From Pseudomonadota bacterium (GTDB lineage Bacteria > Pseudomonadota > Gammaproteobacteria > Burkholderiales > Burkholderiaceae_B): a DNA stretch of 64,000 bases. Below, in pieces: positions 63,096 to 64,000 of this stretch. Within the stretch, counting starts at the first letter, position 1; each line of letters opens with the position of its first letter. Under the pieces are notes generated by a model that saw only the letters and a list, made by a program, of their open reading frames with translations, was not told the origin of the DNA and ran no database searches. The translations under genes and the position numbers were made by a program. The stretch is taken from assembly GCA_023439305.1 (NCBI GenBank), contig JAEXOO010000042.1, forward strand, positions 1 to 64,000. The letters are read 5' to 3'.

Positions 63096-63764
63096 CTACA
63101 GACGATAAGCGGTGGTAGTCATGACCTTGGACATGAAACGCATTGCGGTCTTGATAGGCGGTGGCAGTCCTGCCGCACCATTATGTTCGGCCGTACGACG
63201 GTGTTCGATTTCGTCATCGCGCATTTGCTCGACAATGCGACGGGAACGCGCATCCGACTCGGGCAGGGACTGCAGGTGGCTTTCCAAATGCTCTTCGACC
63301 TGACGTTCGGTCTCGGCCATGAAGCCCATGTTGTAGGGAACGCCCGCTCGGCTGGCCAGCAGACCCAGGGCGAATGAGCCGGCATACCACAAGGGATTGA
63401 ACACGCTTGGTCGGCTGTCCAGCTCGCGCAGGCGGTCGTCGCACCAGGCCAGGTGGTCGACCTCTTCCTGGGCGGCATGCAGCAGTACCTTGGTCGCCGT
63501 GGGATCTTTGCACAGCATGGCCTGGCTGCGATATAGGGCTTGGGCGCAGATCTCGCCCACATGGTTCACGCGCATCAGACCGGCGGCATGGCGTGATTCT
63601 TGCGGCGTAATGTCGGACACTTCCTTGCCGGCCGGATTGGGGCGCGACGCGCGAGCCGAGCGGCCCAGCACATCCAGCGCACGGTTGGTTTCGGTCAGGA
63701 ATTGGTCAAACAGGCTGTTGCGCCGATGCAGGCGGGCGCTGCCGGCAGGAAGGGAACGGTTCAT
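63096..63764 (-). CDS. coq7: Ubiquinone biosynthesis di-iron hydroxylase Coq7
   Basis: The 222-residue protein starts at ATG 63764 with AGGTAGG upstream; longer in-frame readings are not supported. It has the di-iron carboxylate ligands of the Coq7 family: Glu71 in RVNHVGEICAQ, Glu101/His104 in QEEVDHLAWC, then VEEHLESH and DDEIEHRRTAE. It hydroxylates demethoxyubiquinol in ubiquinone synthesis. This form replaces UbiF in many betaproteobacteria. Confidence 0.94.
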   Translation of the reverse strand: MNRSLPAGSARLHRRNSLFDQFLTETNRALDVLGRSARASRPNPAGKEVSDITPQESRHAAGLMRVNHVGEICAQALYRSQAMLCKDPTATKVLLHAAQEEVDHLAWCDDRLRELDSRPSVFNPLWYAGSFALGLLASRAGVPYNMGFMAETERQVEEHLESHLQSLPESDARSRRIVEQMRDDEIEHRRTAEHNGAAGLPPPIKTAMRFMSKVMTTTAYRL

Positions 63765-63796
63765 GGGACCTACCTGTAAAACAGAATCAATCGCTA

Positions 63797-64000
63797 TTAT
63801 TGCCGCAAAAAGGCCATCACGGCCTTGATCTCGGCCAAGAGCCAGAACAGAGGCAGCACGCAGGCCATCACCACCAGGCCTATGCCGGCGATTTCCTGGT
63901 CGGACTGCAAATAGAAGTTGCACAGGCGAGCAGGGTTCTCGACGTACAACAGGCCGACAATGGCCATCATCCAGCAAAAATTGCCCAAGAAGAACAGGCG
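63797..64000 (-). CDS. Uncharacterised membrane protein (partial, 5' end outside window)
   Basis: The minus-strand frame ending at 63797 is open to the right edge and encodes at least 67 residues. It has two hydrophobic segments (FLGNFCWMMAIVGLLYV and IGLVVMACVLPLFWLLAEI). The amino end is cut off. I do not recognise the family. Confidence 0.6.
   Translation of the reverse strand, partial: RLFFLGNFCWMMAIVGLLYVENPARLCNFYLQSDQEIAGIGLVVMACVLPLFWLLAEIKAVMAFLRQ

Overview
The window looks like chromosomal DNA from a GC-rich betaproteobacterium of the order Burkholderiales, most likely family Alcaligenaceae (Bordetella/Achromobacter/Alcaligenes relatives). This is inferred from gene content: a full System I cytochrome c maturation operon, Bug-type tricarboxylate-binding proteins, the order ispE–tRNA-Gln–prs–rplY–pth–ychF, a lolB/TPR/mutM junction, and a homogentisate cluster with a DUF2783 partner. 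I see no insertion sequence, integrase, phage gene, CRISPR array or rRNA. The window reads as core genome with several metabolic modules.

Layout. (1) 1–2.9 kb: a cut-off branched-chain amino acid-type binding protein, an Ivy-type lysozyme inhibitor, a LuxR-type regulator and a small copper-chaperone-like protein. (2) 2.9–10.1 kb, minus strand: a tightly overlapped ccmABCDEFGHI operon ending in a ccdA-like gene, for cytochrome c haem ligation. (3) 10.3–16.4 kb: an AllA-like cupin, cynR/cynT (carbonic anhydrase), and a ring-cleavage module with a gentisate-type dioxygenase divergent from cupin–Bug–GntR. (4) 16.4–19.6 kb: an AraC regulator, a Tat-type class A beta-lactamase and a DUF711 gene. 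(5) 19.7–28.5 kb: housekeeping genes ychF, a CPBP protease, pth, rplY, prs, tRNA-Gln, ispE, lolB, a TPR protein and mutM. (6) 28.6–34.2 kb: an operon turning a hydroxyphenylacetate into homogentisate and then fumarate plus acetoacetate. (7) 34.2–37.9 kb: a PAP2 phosphatase, a GlcD-type FAD oxidase and a phosphomannomutase. (8) 38.0–47.5 kb, minus strand: a surface polysaccharide operon with a WecA-like initiator, WbpO/WbpP for UDP-GalNAcA, a MurJ-like flippase and GT4 transferases, one of them a double-domain fusion. (9) 47.8–54.3 kb: a urate/allantoin module with LysR, uraD, allA, an aldolase, a tautomerase, an NCS2 permease and a Tsx-like outer membrane channel. (10) 54.6–62.6 kb: glyoxylate salvage with LysR, gcl, hyi, glxR, glycerate kinase, glcG and pyk. 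(11) 62.6–64 kb: a low-GC gap with a candidate small RNA, then coq7 and a cut-off membrane gene.

Modules 9 and 10 form a logical chain. Purine breakdown through UraD and AllA releases glyoxylate. Gcl, GlxR, glycerate kinase and pyruvate kinase then carry it to tartronate semialdehyde, glycerate, 2-phosphoglycerate, (via enolase elsewhere) PEP, and pyruvate. The urate-oxidation and allantoin-hydrolysis steps are not in this window.

The most interesting possibly undescribed element is the minus-strand small RNA candidate at about 62708–62862. It has a clear -35/-10 pair, a closing stem, a hairpin whose loop is a CU-rich anti-Shine-Dalgarno sequence, and a strong intrinsic terminator. Other points worth a second look are a sharp GC drop inside ispE beside the tRNA gene, the tandem glycosyltransferase fusion, a metallo-hydrolase with a degenerate metal motif, and a long structured leader before the purine permease.
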